The notes beneath the pieces were generated by a model. It had not been told where the DNA came from. It saw only the letters and a list, made by a program, of their open reading frames with translations, and made no database searches. The translations under genes were made by a program, and so were the position numbers. Below, piece by piece: positions 7,258-15,171 of a stretch of 16,221 nucleotides of DNA. This DNA is from Candidatus Doudnabacteria bacterium. Its GTDB lineage: Bacteria; Patescibacteriota; Doudnabacteria; UBA920; O2-02-FULL-48-8. The stretch lies in assembly GCA_016207695.1 (NCBI GenBank), contig JACQPC010000052.1:1-16221 (forward strand). The letters are read 5' to 3'. Positions within the stretch are counted from its first letter, which is position 1. Each line of letters starts with the position of its first letter.

Positions 7258-8433
7258 ATGAACCCACGCATAGAAGAACTTTGGACTCGAACGGTAGCAG
7301 AGATTATAGATGAGAAGCATCTTAGAAAGCAATTGGACTCTGGCCGCAAGCTTAGGGTTAAGCTTGGAATTGACCCTACCAGCCCCAATTTGCATATCGG
7401 CCGAGCAGTGGTTTTATGGAAGCTTCGGCAATTTCAGGAATTGGGGCACCAGGTCGTTTTTATTGTCGGTGATTTTACCGGTTTAGTGGGAGATACATCC
7501 GATAAGGATTCTGAACGGCCAATGATGTCCCTAGCCGAAGTAAAATCAAATATGAAAACTTATGCTGAGCAGGCGTTTAAGATTTTGGATCGAAAAAAAA
7601 CCGAGATCCATTATAACTCTGAATGGCTTGCCAAACTGGGATTTGTCGAGATTGCCAAAATGGCCAGCTTGTTCGGCTTGCACGAATTTGAATCGCGCGA
7701 GATAGTTGCCAAGCGCTTGAAAGCCGGCAAAAGAGTTTCTTTTCATGAAATGATGTATCCGCTGATGCAAGGCTATGATTCTGTTGCAATCAAAGCCGAC
7801 GTCGAACTCGGAGGCACTGATCAGCGGTTTAACCTTTTAGCTGGCCGGATCATTCAGCCCACGTATGGCCAAGAGCCGCAGGACATTGTCATGATGAACT
7901 TGCTGGAAGGCACAGACGGCCGCAAGATGTCATCATCCTGGGGCAATGTCATTAATTTGACTGATGAACCTAATGACATGTTCGGCAAAACCATGACGAT
8001 TAATGATAAATTGATCGTTAAATATTTTGAATATGCCACTAGGCTGCCTATGGGAGAAATTGAAAAATATGTGAAAGAACTAAAAGCCGGGGTTAACCCC
8101 AGCCATATTAAGAAACGATTGGCGCGCGAATTGGTTACCATGTATCACGGCAAAAAAGCAGCAGACGCAGCCCAGAAAGAATTTGAGAAAGTGTTTAGCA
8201 AGAAAGAAAAACCGACCTCAATGCCGCAAATGAAAGTTAAGTCCCAGAATATCGTTGACCTTTTGGTGGAAACAAAAATGGCGCCAAGCAAAAGTGAAGC
8301 CCGCAGGTTGGTTCAGCAAAAAGCCGTCAAATACAATGATGAGGTAATTGATGAGTGGGATACAATGATCGATCTTCGAGACGGTGCGGTATTACAGTCA
8401 GGAAAAAGAAAATTTATTAAGCTCAAAAAGTAG
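7258..8433 (+). CDS. tyrS: Tyrosyl-tRNA synthetase
   Basis: TyrRS is a class I synthetase that charges tRNA-Tyr with tyrosine. The 391-residue product has the HIGH-type motif HIGR (46-49, in DPTSPNLHIGRA), the specificity region YPLMQGYDSVAIKADVELGGTDQRFNLLAGR, the signature loop KMSSS (223-227) in place of KMSKS, and a C-terminal S4 RNA-binding domain (PSKSEARRLVQQKAVKYNDEVI). The layout matches the second bacterial TyrRS subgroup rather than the Bacillus type. The frame also contains a TTG at 7225 and an ATG at 7246. I chose 7258 because the TATAAT at 7242-7247 makes the upstream codons unlikely to be transcribed. It ends 10 bases from the convergent ruvC stop, with no clear terminator between. 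Confidence 0.95.
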   Translation: MNPRIEELWTRTVAEIIDEKHLRKQLDSGRKLRVKLGIDPTSPNLHIGRAVVLWKLRQFQELGHQVVFIVGDFTGLVGDTSDKDSERPMMSLAEVKSNMKTYAEQAFKILDRKKTEIHYNSEWLAKLGFVEIAKMASLFGLHEFESREIVAKRLKAGKRVSFHEMMYPLMQGYDSVAIKADVELGGTDQRFNLLAGRIIQPTYGQEPQDIVMMNLLEGTDGRKMSSSWGNVINLTDEPNDMFGKTMTINDKLIVKYFEYATRLPMGEIEKYVKELKAGVNPSHIKKRLARELVTMYHGKKAADAAQKEFEKVFSKKEKPTSMPQMKVKSQNIVDLLVETKMAPSKSEARRLVQQKAVKYNDEVIDEWDTMIDLRDGAVLQSGKRKFIKLKK

Positions 8434-8443
8434 CTGTTCTTTT

Positions 8444-8908
8444 TTATCGCCCGATTCCTGCCCAAGCAATGGCTGCCGCGTCGGCTGCGTCATCCGGGCG
8501 GGGAATTTTTTTTAGCTTCAAAAGCGTTTGAATCATTTTTTGCACCTGTCTTTTATCAGCCTTGCCATAGCCGGTAGCCGAGATTTTGACTTGCAGGGGC
8601 GTGACTTCAATCACTTTCAGATTGTATTCAGCAGCAGCAAGCAGGGCCACTCCTCGCGCTTGCCCAACGCTCATGGCAGTTTTGCTGTTAGCGGCAAAAA
8701 ACAACGATTCAATGCATAGCACATCCGGTTTCCATTTTTTTATCAAACTCGTCAAATCTTTTTTTATTTCTAAAAGCCTGGTTGCATCAGCGATTTTCAC
8801 CGGGGTGGTAATGCAGCCGCAGGCCAAAAGCCTGATTTTATTTTTGTCTTGCTGCAAGACTGCGTAACCAGTTCGGCCGATGCCAGGGTCAATGCCTAAA
8901 ATGGTCAT
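8444..8908 (-). CDS. ruvC: Crossover junction endodeoxyribonuclease RuvC
   Basis: RuvC is a dimeric Holliday-junction resolvase acting with RuvAB. The 154-residue protein has an RNase H-like fold with the acidic active site visible: D7 in LGIDPGIGRTGY, E67 in LCIESLFF, and D140/D143 in PDDAADAAAIAW. SKTAMSVGQARG and TPLQVKISATGYGKADKRQV are typical family segments. The length is close to the usual 160-170. It is the last gene of the minus-strand operon; its ATG overlaps the yebC stop by 4 bases. ruvA and ruvB are not in the window. Confidence 0.96.
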   Translation of the reverse strand: MTILGIDPGIGRTGYAVLQQDKNKIRLLACGCITTPVKIADATRLLEIKKDLTSLIKKWKPDVLCIESLFFAANSKTAMSVGQARGVALLAAAEYNLKVIEVTPLQVKISATGYGKADKRQVQKMIQTLLKLKKIPRPDDAADAAAIAWAGIGR

Positions 8909-9621
8909 AAGTTTACATTGGAATAAACATTCACCACATCTTCATCGTCTTCCAAAGCTTCAATTAATGACCTAACATTTCCTTTTTCCGCTTCGGGGAC
9001 TTCCAAAGATTGGGCAGGACGCATGATCAGTTCAGCACTTAAGATTTTAAGCTTCCTTTCCTCAATAAACCTTTTGATTTTTTCCAAGTCCATGGGCAAA
9101 CTATAGATTTCAAATCCCTCCTCCGTTTCTTTCACATCTTCCACTCCCTGATCTATTAATTCGAGGTCCAGCCCTTCCATCCCAGGCTGTTTTTCAAGGA
9201 GAATCTGGCCCTTGGATTCAAACATCCAGGCAACCGACCCCTGCTCGCCCATTTTCCCATCGTGTCTGCTCAATAAGGCCCGGACATTGGCAGTGGTGCG
9301 GTTTTTGTTGTCCGTGACCGCCTTAACAATCAAAGCAGAACCAGCTGGCCCAAAACCTTCGTAAGTTACTGATTCAATAGCTTCTTTACCCTCGCCCAAG
9401 ACTCGTTTGATGGCCCGTTCAATATTATCATTGGGCATGGCAGCTGCGCGTGCTTGCTCCAAAGCCTGACGTAGCTTGAAGTTAAATGAAGGATCTGAAC
9501 CCCCTCCTTCTCGCACAGCTATCGTGATATTTTTTGCCAATTTTGTAAACAACTGTCCCCGCTTGGCGTCAGTCACCGCTTTTTGCCGCTTAATTGTCGC
9601 CCACTTGCTGTGTCCGCTCAT
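8905..9621 (-). CDS. yebC: YebC/TACO1 family protein
   Basis: The N terminus MSGHSKWATIKRQKAVTDAKRGQLF is the family hallmark, followed by TKLAKNITIAVREGG, AMPNDNIERAIKR, YEGFGPAGSALIV and the acidic C terminus (EALEDDEDVVNVYSN). The 238-residue length is typical. The family was first annotated as transcriptional regulators; later work on TACO1 and bacterial members points to a ribosome-associated role in translating difficult sequences such as prolines. Placement between rsmI and ruvC is telling: yebC-ruvC adjacency is common across bacteria. It overlaps rsmI and ruvC by 4 bases each (ATGA). Confidence 0.96.
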   Translation of the reverse strand: MSGHSKWATIKRQKAVTDAKRGQLFTKLAKNITIAVREGGGSDPSFNFKLRQALEQARAAAMPNDNIERAIKRVLGEGKEAIESVTYEGFGPAGSALIVKAVTDNKNRTTANVRALLSRHDGKMGEQGSVAWMFESKGQILLEKQPGMEGLDLELIDQGVEDVKETEEGFEIYSLPMDLEKIKRFIEERKLKILSAELIMRPAQSLEVPEAEKGNVRSLIEALEDDEDVVNVYSNVNL

Positions 9622-10283
9622 TTGAATGAAATTAAGATTGTTATTTCGCCTTTTACATTATCACGCTTCAAAAGTTCGGTTGCCACTTCCACGGCTGTTC
9701 CCCGGATAAACTCCTCATATATTTTTGTCAGCTCTCTGGCAACCACTATTTTACTTTCCGGGAAATTTTTGGCAATTAGTTCGACTGTCTTTTTGATCCG
9801 GAAAGGAGAATCAAATCCAACTAAAGTACTCTCTGTGTCTTTGGCTAAACTTAAGATTTTACCAAGCGCTGTTTTTTTTCTTGGCAAAAAACCAACAAAC
9901 AAAAAGCGGTCTGTAGGCAATCCGGAAGCGCTTAACGCTGCGGTTGCCGAGTCTGGCCCAGGAATTGGGACTACCTTGATCTCTTTTTCAACACACGCTC
10001 GAACCAGCCGAAAGCCCGGGTCGGAAATACCAGGGGTGCCGGCGTCGGTAATCAAAGCCCCATCGCCAGTTGATAGTTGAGAGATGATAGTTGGTAGAAC
10101 CTTATGCTCATTGTGTTCGGCGAATTGAACAATTTTTTTGCTGGGGATTGCGTAGTGTTTTAAAAGCTTCAAACTGTTGCGGGGGTTTTCCGCAATGATA
10201 AAATCAGCAGCCTTCAGGATTTCTATGGCGCGTAGAGTAATATCTTGAAGATTGCCGATCGGAGTTGCAACAATATAAAGCAT
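9618..10283 (-). CDS. rsmI: 16S rRNA 2'-O-methyltransferase RsmI (short form)
   Basis: RsmI methylates the 2'-O of C1402 in 16S rRNA using S-adenosylmethionine. It belongs to the tetrapyrrole-methylase superfamily: MLYIVATPIGNLQDIT at the N terminus, LITDAGTPGISDPG (78-90), IPGPDSATAALSASGLPTDRF and GFLPRKK. The protein has 221 residues against about 280 in E. coli and lacks the small C-terminal domain. Two normally invariant motifs are altered: AEDTR is AENPR (31-35) and ESPHR is DSPFR (158-162). It is probably still the rRNA methyltransferase, but activity is less certain than for a canonical copy. The start is 2 bases after the gyrA stop, and the end overlaps yebC by 4 bases. Confidence 0.9.
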   Translation of the reverse strand: MLYIVATPIGNLQDITLRAIEILKAADFIIAENPRNSLKLLKHYAIPSKKIVQFAEHNEHKVLPTIISQLSTGDGALITDAGTPGISDPGFRLVRACVEKEIKVVPIPGPDSATAALSASGLPTDRFLFVGFLPRKKTALGKILSLAKDTESTLVGFDSPFRIKKTVELIAKNFPESKIVVARELTKIYEEFIRGTAVEVATELLKRDNVKGEITILISFK

Positions 10284-10285
10284 GA

Positions 10286-12718
10286 TTAAAGAATTGTGGT
10301 TGAAGCAACCAGGTCTTTGTCGTCCAAGGTCATGATGCGCACTCCTTGAGTCGCACGGCCTAAAGTTGATATTTTGCCAACCGGTGTACGCAGGGTTTGC
10401 CCATTGCGCGAAACCACCACCAGATCTTTTTCCTGGCTTTTATCAATTACGTGTAGAGAGATGATTTTCCCGGTTTTCGGAGTCACTTTAAGAGTTTTAA
10501 TGCCCGAACCACCGCGATGTTGGCGCTTGTAGAATTTAAGATCAGTTTTTTTGCCTAAGCCGTTTTCGGTCACGATCAAAAGCTGCAAGTTATCGAGCAT
10601 GTCCTTTTTGTTCACCAAATCCATACTGATAATGCTGTCTCCTTTTTTAAGCCGCATCCCCCGGACCCCGGAAGCTGTTCGACCCATAGATCGGACATCC
10701 ATTTCATCAAACCTAATAGCCTGGCCGTTGGCAGTGGATAGAATTATATCGTCGTTGCCGGTTGAGTATTTAACCCAGCGCAGCTCATCGTTACCCTTAA
10801 GCTTAATTACGATTAGTCCGGAGCGTCTGACACGGGCGAATTCTTCGATCGGCGTTTTTTTAATCAACCCGGCCTTGGTCGCCAGGACTAAATATTTGGC
10901 CGGCATTTTTTTGGAAATCGTCAAGACGCTTTTAACTGTCTCATCATTGGGCAAATCAAGGAAATTAACCAGCGCCTGCCCGCGAGCCACGCGTGAAGCT
11001 TCGGGCAGTTCATAGACTTTGGTTTGAAACACTCGGCCTTTGTTGGTAAAGAAGAGGATATCGTCATGGGTGTTGGTAGTCATTAACCACTCTACTACGT
11101 CTTCTTCTTTAGTGGTCATGCCAATGACACCTTTGCCCCACCGACCCTGGGTTTTGTATGTCTGCGGAGGCACTCGTTTGACGTAGCCGGACTTGGTAAT
11201 GATCACTATGGCCTGCTCCTCGGGGATCAGATCCTCAATTTTAAATTCCCCAATCGGAGTTTTGACAAGCGTGGTTTTGCGCGGATTTCCATAGTGATCT
11301 TTCAGCTCCACTAATTCTTTCTTGATCACGTCCTTGATTTTTTTCTCGCTCTTAAGCAACGTCTCCAACTCCTCAATAAGCTTCTTTTTTTCCTTAAGTT
11401 CGTCATCAACTTTTTTACGCTCAAGTCCGGCCAGGGCTCGAAGCTGCATCTGCAGAATAGCTGTAGCCTGCTTCTCGGACAGTTTGAACTTGCTCATCAA
11501 TTGGGCATGGGCCTCTTCTGTAGTATCTGATTTTTTGATAGTCGCAATAACTGCATCGATATGATCAAGCGCTTTTTTCAACCCTTCCAGGATATGTGCG
11601 CGTTCTTTGGCTTTTTCCAAATCGAATGCCGAGCGCCGGACGATGACCAACTTGCGGTGTTTGATGAAGTATTCAAGAATATTTTTGAGATTTAATACCT
11701 GCGGTTCAATTCCATCCACCAAAGCCAGCATGTTAACGTGAAATGTTTCCTGCAAGGAAGAATATTTAAATAGTTGGTTGAGAATTTTATTAGGAAGCCC
11801 TTCTTTCTTAAGCTCAATAACAATTCTTACCCCGTCCTTGTCTGATTCATCGCGCAGGTCTTTTATCCCTTCGATTCTTTTGTCGCGGACCAGATTTGCG
11901 AATTGTTCGAGCAAGGAAGCCTTGTTTACTCGGTAAGGAATTTCATTGATGATAATTTTATGCTGTCCTTTTTCTTCGATAATCTCGGTTTTGGCCCGCA
12001 TAACCACAGGGCCTTTGCCAGTGGCATAGGTTTGCTTAATGGTATTCCAGTCATAAATAAAGCCGCCAGTCGGAAAATCCGGCCCCTTGATAAACTCTAG
12101 CAAATCTTCGGTGGTTGCTTCTGGTTCGTCTATTAGTTTAACTGTGGCGTCAACCACTTCATTCAAGTTATGAGGTGGAATGTCGGTGGCCATGCCTACC
12201 GCAATGCCTAATGTTCCGTTCAAAAGCAGGTTTGGCGCTTTGGCAGGCAGCACCATGGGTTCTTTGCGCGTGGTATCGTAGTTGTCCATCCAATCAACCG
12301 TATTTTTTTCAAGATCAGAAAGCATCTCCTCGGCCAGAGCTGTCATGCGCGCCTCGGTATAACGCATAGCCGCTGGCGCATCCCCATCCATGGAGCCAAA
12401 ATTGCCCTGCCCATCAATCAGCTGATAGCGCATGGCAAAATCTTGGGCCAACCTTACTAGGGAATCATAAACCGCCACATCGCCATGCGGATGGTATTTG
12501 GCCAACACCTCGCCTACTACGGCCGCTGATTTGCGAAATTTGGCATTGCTTCTCAATCCCAGTTCCGACATGGCATACAGAATCCGGCGGTGCACTGGCT
12601 TAAGTCCATCGCGCACGTCGGGAAGCGCTCGCATCACAATTACGCTCATCGCATAGTCAAGATATGACTCCTCCATTTCTCGTTCAATTGCTCGATTGTT
12701 AACCTTGCCGATATCCAT
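10286..12718 (-). CDS. gyrA: DNA gyrase subunit A
   Basis: GyrA is the DNA-breaking and rejoining subunit of type IIA topoisomerase. The 810-residue product starts with [35 protein letters not shown] (from residue 11) and has the winged helix [21 protein letters not shown]. The catalytic tyrosine is Y120 in [13 protein letters not shown] coiled-coil tower (about 365-470) and a six-blade beta-pinwheel C terminus follow. The GyrA box, normally QRRGGKG, reads QGRWGKG (524-530). The residue equivalent to E. coli Ser83 is V81; the Asp87 equivalent (D85) is kept. C-terminal divergence leaves some doubt between gyrase and topoisomerase IV, but the overall pinwheel pattern favours GyrA. gyrB is not in the window. 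The neighbours are 2 bases away on each side. Confidence 0.93.
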   Translation of the reverse strand: MDIGKVNNRAIEREMEESYLDYAMSVIVMRALPDVRDGLKPVHRRILYAMSELGLRSNAKFRKSAAVVGEVLAKYHPHGDVAVYDSLVRLAQDFAMRYQLIDGQGNFGSMDGDAPAAMRYTEARMTALAEEMLSDLEKNTVDWMDNYDTTRKEPMVLPAKAPNLLLNGTLGIAVGMATDIPPHNLNEVVDATVKLIDEPEATTEDLLEFIKGPDFPTGGFIYDWNTIKQTYATGKGPVVMRAKTEIIEEKGQHKIIINEIPYRVNKASLLEQFANLVRDKRIEGIKDLRDESDKDGVRIVIELKKEGLPNKILNQLFKYSSLQETFHVNMLALVDGIEPQVLNLKNILEYFIKHRKLVIVRRSAFDLEKAKERAHILEGLKKALDHIDAVIATIKKSDTTEEAHAQLMSKFKLSEKQATAILQMQLRALAGLERKKVDDELKEKKKLIEELETLLKSEKKIKDVIKKELVELKDHYGNPRKTTLVKTPIGEFKIEDLIPEEQAIVIITKSGYVKRVPPQTYKTQGRWGKGVIGMTTKEEDVVEWLMTTNTHDDILFFTNKGRVFQTKVYELPEASRVARGQALVNFLDLPNDETVKSVLTISKKMPAKYLVLATKAGLIKKTPIEEFARVRRSGLIVIKLKGNDELRWVKYSTGNDDIILSTANGQAIRFDEMDVRSMGRTASGVRGMRLKKGDSIISMDLVNKKDMLDNLQLLIVTENGLGKKTDLKFYKRQHRGGSGIKTLKVTPKTGKIISLHVIDKSQEKDLVVVSRNGQTLRTPVGKISTLGRATQGVRIMTLDDKDLVASTTIL

Positions 12719-12720
12719 AG

Positions 12721-13275
12721 CTAGTTTCTTAATTCTTGGGCTTTCATAAGTTCGTCAAAGTCCAGAGAGATAGTTTCCTTGAAAATATTCTCCGGATGAC
12801 TCTCAAAAAACAGCTGGTCAAATGTCAATTCTCCAATATCAGACAATGAACCGGTAAAAACTAAAATCCCAAATTCCTGGGTATGGGACAGGATTTTGGC
12901 CACGAACGGCTTATCCTGCCTGGTCAAAAGCTTAGCTGGCTTAATGCCGCTTTGGTCAAAGTTAAGATGGACGTCATTGATGGTTGAGAAATTCAAAATG
13001 TCACCAGTATCGTTGTTGACCGAAAAAAACAGCTTGGTAGTCTCCCCGCTGACTTCAGTTCGTTCAACAGAAATATACTTTTGTGCGATTTGAGTATTGT
13101 TGTTCTCTGTTTGTTGTTCCTGCCTGCTTGGAGCAATAATTGTAGACTTAAGTTCCATAAGCCAGATCCCGGCGAGCAATACTCCGGCAATGAGTGTGGT
13201 TAGCCAAAGAATCTTAACTCTTGTTTCATAGGGCTTGTTTTGAATTTGGGTTAAAAATCGTCTAAGTCCAGTCAT
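12721..13275 (-). CDS. Hypothetical single-pass membrane protein
   Basis: I do not recognise the family. The 184-residue protein has a basic N terminus ([21 protein letters not shown]), one membrane helix (about 22-41, [20 protein letters not shown]), a polar Gln/Asn-rich linker ([14 protein letters not shown]), and an outer domain of about 115 residues with alternating strand-like segments and no cysteines. The positive-inside rule places the C-terminal domain outside the cell. The start overlaps the MBL-fold gene stop by 4 bases and gyrA begins 2 bases after its end, so it is translated from the gyrA operon. The context suggests constitutive co-expression, not a specific function. Confidence 0.85.
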   Translation of the reverse strand: MTGLRRFLTQIQNKPYETRVKILWLTTLIAGVLLAGIWLMELKSTIIAPSRQEQQTENNNTQIAQKYISVERTEVSGETTKLFFSVNNDTGDILNFSTINDVHLNFDQSGIKPAKLLTRQDKPFVAKILSHTQEFGILVFTGSLSDIGELTFDQLFFESHPENIFKETISLDFDELMKAQELRN

Positions 13276-13883
13276 CTTTGCGGAATCAGGGTAATTAATT
13301 GGGTCGTTTCTGAAGCCAAATCTTTCTTCTTGAGCGTTAGCTTATCCATTTCTTGGCGCTTGCCGCCCATTTCCTGCAGGAATTTATCTATTTTGTCCAG
13401 ATTGACACTAACAACACCTGGGATTGTGTAAGAATGTGGAATGACAAAATAAGGCTCGAGCTGGGTGGCAATATTTACCTGTTTGCTTCCGACGGGGATT
13501 AAAACAATGTCAGCTCCCTCCAAAGCTTCTTTTTGGGCATCGGTGAGGTGGTCCGGTTGCCTAAATCCTAAGAAAGCAATTCGGATGTCATCAACTTCCA
13601 GACCATAAATAGTGGCTGAGGGAGTTTCTTTGCTTTCGGCAGCAACCCCCCTAACAAAGACCCCTCCAACATCATATTCGCCGCTTCCCGCAATCACGAA
13701 GGGAGCGCCGGAAATCGAGGTGAAGTTGTTGCTTAACGGATTGTTGGGATCAGAACAGACAATTATGTCCGCAGCCCCTCGGACAGGAGCAAGACCGGAC
13801 TCTTTTCCAAATGGGTCAGTGATAATAGTTTTGTCCTTGCCAACAATTTTGAAACTTGAGAGCCCAAACCAGGTAATCGTCAT
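13272..13883 (-). CDS. UlaG-like MBL-fold protein lacking metal-binding motifs
   Basis: The protein (203 residues) resembles small MBL-fold proteins of the UlaG-like (Lactamase_B_3) group along its length: MTITWFGLSSFKIVGKDKTIITDPFG, ISGAPFVIAGSGEYDVGGVFVRGV, DIVLIPVG, and a C-terminal part with LDKIDKFLQEMG and KLTLKKKDL. The metal ligands are gone. The first family motif GHS is GLS (L8), HxHxDH is replaced by DPNNPL (45-50), and HLGD is FLGF (104-107). Only H150, in IPHSY where relatives have IPMHY, could correspond to a remaining ligand. It is probably a non-enzymatic or regulatory derivative. It is the first gene of the operon leading to gyrA, and its promoter lies 6 bases from the ATG. 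Confidence 0.82.
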   Translation of the reverse strand: MTITWFGLSSFKIVGKDKTIITDPFGKESGLAPVRGAADIIVCSDPNNPLSNNFTSISGAPFVIAGSGEYDVGGVFVRGVAAESKETPSATIYGLEVDDIRIAFLGFRQPDHLTDAQKEALEGADIVLIPVGSKQVNIATQLEPYFVIPHSYTIPGVVSVNLDKIDKFLQEMGGKRQEMDKLTLKKKDLASETTQLITLIPQR

Positions 13884-13889
13884 GGATAT

Positions 13890-13918
13890 ATCTTACCAAA
13901 AATACTCTTGATTTTCAA
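13890..13918 (-). promoter_or_regulatory. Predicted promoter of the MBL-gyrA-ruvC operon, TTGAAA-N17-TAAGAT
   Basis: On the minus strand TTGAAA (13913-13918) and TAAGAT (13890-13895) are 17 bases apart. Six bases separate the -10 from the ATG at 13883, which puts the expected start on the A of ATG. This predicts a fully leaderless mRNA. Confidence 0.55.
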
Positions 13919-13936
13919 TGGATTTTGGCTTATAAT
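13908..13936 (+). promoter_or_regulatory. Predicted rpsA promoter, TTGATT-N17-TATAAT
   Basis: TTGATT (13908-13913) and a perfect TATAAT (13931-13936) are 17 bases apart. The -10 ends 9 bases before the ATG at 13946, so the leader would be about 3 bases. The -35 shares base 13913 with the -35 of the divergent operon promoter. Confidence 0.65.
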
Positions 13937-13945
13937 TTTAGAGCT

Positions 13946-15082
13946 ATGATAAAATCCGCAACTGTCAATCAAGACTTCCAAACCATGCAGGACCTGCTTT
14001 CGGCTGACGGGATTGAAATCAAAGTGCCTAAGGCCGGGGACATCCTGGAGGGGTTAGTTTTGTCTGTCGGCAAAAGTGAAGTTTATGTCGATATTGAAGG
14101 CTATGGTTTAGGGGTAGTCCGTGGCAGAGAACTGTTCGACGAATCAGTCAAACTAGGAAGTCTTAAGATTGGTGATAAAGTTTTTGCTTCTGTTGTGGAG
14201 CCGGAAAATAAGGATGGTAATATCGAAATGTCGTTTCGGCAGGCCGGTCAGGAGAAGGTCTGGCAGACCTTGGCAGAAAAGATGCGAGAGCGTGAAGTCA
14301 TCAAGACCAAAATCCTAGAAGCCAATAAGGGAGGCTTGATGGTAGAAATCAATTCAGTCATAGGATTCTTGCCGGTCTCCCAGCTTTCTGCTGAACATTA
14401 CCCGCGTGTTGAAGAGGGAGATAAAAATCGGATTCTGGAAGTGTTAAAAAGCTATGTCGGCTCGGTCTTTGATGTCATGATCATCACAGCCGACCCGGAA
14501 GCAGAAAAGCTGATTGTTTCGGAAAAAGCTGTATTTGAAGATGAATTGCGGGGCAAGATCAGCAAGCTTAAAATAGGGGACTTAGTTGAAGGGGAGGTTT
14601 CAGGGATAGTTGACTTTGGCATTTTTATGAAGTTTGGTGATGGCTTAGAGGGTTTGGTCCATATTTCCGAACTGGCTTGGAGCCGAATCGAACACCCCAA
14701 AGATTTATTTAAAGTCGGGCAGAAAGTAAAGGCTGCGATTATTTCCATTGACCGTGACCGCATCTCGCTTTCAATTAAGCGCTTGCAGCCTGATCCCTGG
14801 CTAGAATCGATCAAGAAGTATGAAGTCGGGCAGAAAGTCAAAGGCAAAGTTACCAAAATCATGCCTTTTGGCGCTTTTGTCGAACTTGATCCCGACATTT
14901 ATGGATTGGTTCATTCGGTGGAGCTGTCCAACGAGGAGGTTTCTGATCCCGCCCAAATTGTTCAGATTGGCGAGGAGTATGAATTTAAAATTATATCGAT
15001 TGAACCACAGGAACATCGCCTCGGGCTGTCACTTAGAGCTGTAACTAATCCTCAGCCTCAACCAGAAACTAGTGGAAACTAG
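13946..15082 (+). CDS. rpsA: Ribosomal protein S1-like protein with four S1 domains
   Basis: S1 binds mRNA and helps the 30S subunit load structured or weakly bound messages. The 378-residue product has four OB-fold S1 repeats at about 30-97, 115-192, 210-278 and 294-365. Repeats 3 and 4 are the most canonical (VSGIVDFGIFMKFGDGLEGLVHISEL; VTKIMPFGAFVELDPDIYGLVHSVEL). The short polar tail is PQPQPETSGN. E. coli S1 has six repeats; four is common elsewhere. A TTG at 13925 would add seven residues, but it lies upstream of the -10 element. I therefore chose the ATG at 13946, which has no Shine-Dalgarno sequence and is predicted to be leaderless. The gene is followed by a strong terminator. Confidence 0.92.
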   Translation: MIKSATVNQDFQTMQDLLSADGIEIKVPKAGDILEGLVLSVGKSEVYVDIEGYGLGVVRGRELFDESVKLGSLKIGDKVFASVVEPENKDGNIEMSFRQAGQEKVWQTLAEKMREREVIKTKILEANKGGLMVEINSVIGFLPVSQLSAEHYPRVEEGDKNRILEVLKSYVGSVFDVMIITADPEAEKLIVSEKAVFEDELRGKISKLKIGDLVEGEVSGIVDFGIFMKFGDGLEGLVHISELAWSRIEHPKDLFKVGQKVKAAIISIDRDRISLSIKRLQPDPWLESIKKYEVGQKVKGKVTKIMPFGAFVELDPDIYGLVHSVELSNEEVSDPAQIVQIGEEYEFKIISIEPQEHRLGLSLRAVTNPQPQPETSGN

Positions 15083-15104
15083 TAGAAATTGATTGAAATT
15101 AGCT
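15065..15104 (+). repeat. Four tandem decamers across the rpsA stop codon
   Basis: Period-10 units start at 15065, 15075, 15085 and 15095: GAAACTAGTG, GAAACTAGTA, GAAATTGATT, GAAATTAGCT. The first two encode the end of S1 and its TAG stop. Two reverse-type units (ATAAATTTCT, ATAAATTTCA) follow at 15113-15132, just before the terminator. A near-complementary copy lies beyond it (15156-15175). Confidence 0.6.
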
Positions 15105-15132
15105 ATGTGACAATAAATTTCTATAAATTTCA

Positions 15133-15154
15133 AAAGCCGCCGAAAGGCGGCTTT
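15133..15154. terminator. Symmetric rho-independent terminator between rpsA and the convergent lysozyme-like gene
   Basis: AAAGCCGCC (15133-15141), a GAAA tetraloop (15142-15145) and GGCGGCTTT (15146-15154) form a perfect 9-base-pair stem. Short T runs follow on both strands, so it can serve both converging genes. The flanking decamers can extend the pairing. Confidence 0.85.
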
Positions 15155-15171
15155 GTAGTTTCTACTAATTT

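Noticed and set aside
8434..8443. Terminator between tyrS and ruvC
   Set aside because: Only a 4-base stem (AGCT/AGCT) precedes a T run that is part of ruvC; too weak to call.
9583..10080. 165-codon plus-strand frame opposite rsmI
   Set aside because: It is antisense to a well-supported gene, has no recognisable domain, and its composition follows the opposite-strand codons. The same applies to the long antisense frames over gyrA, dnaA and the PBP gene.
13925..13945. TTG start for the S1 gene
   Set aside because: The codons overlap the TATAAT hexamer, and the ATG at 13946 follows it at the spacing seen for other genes.
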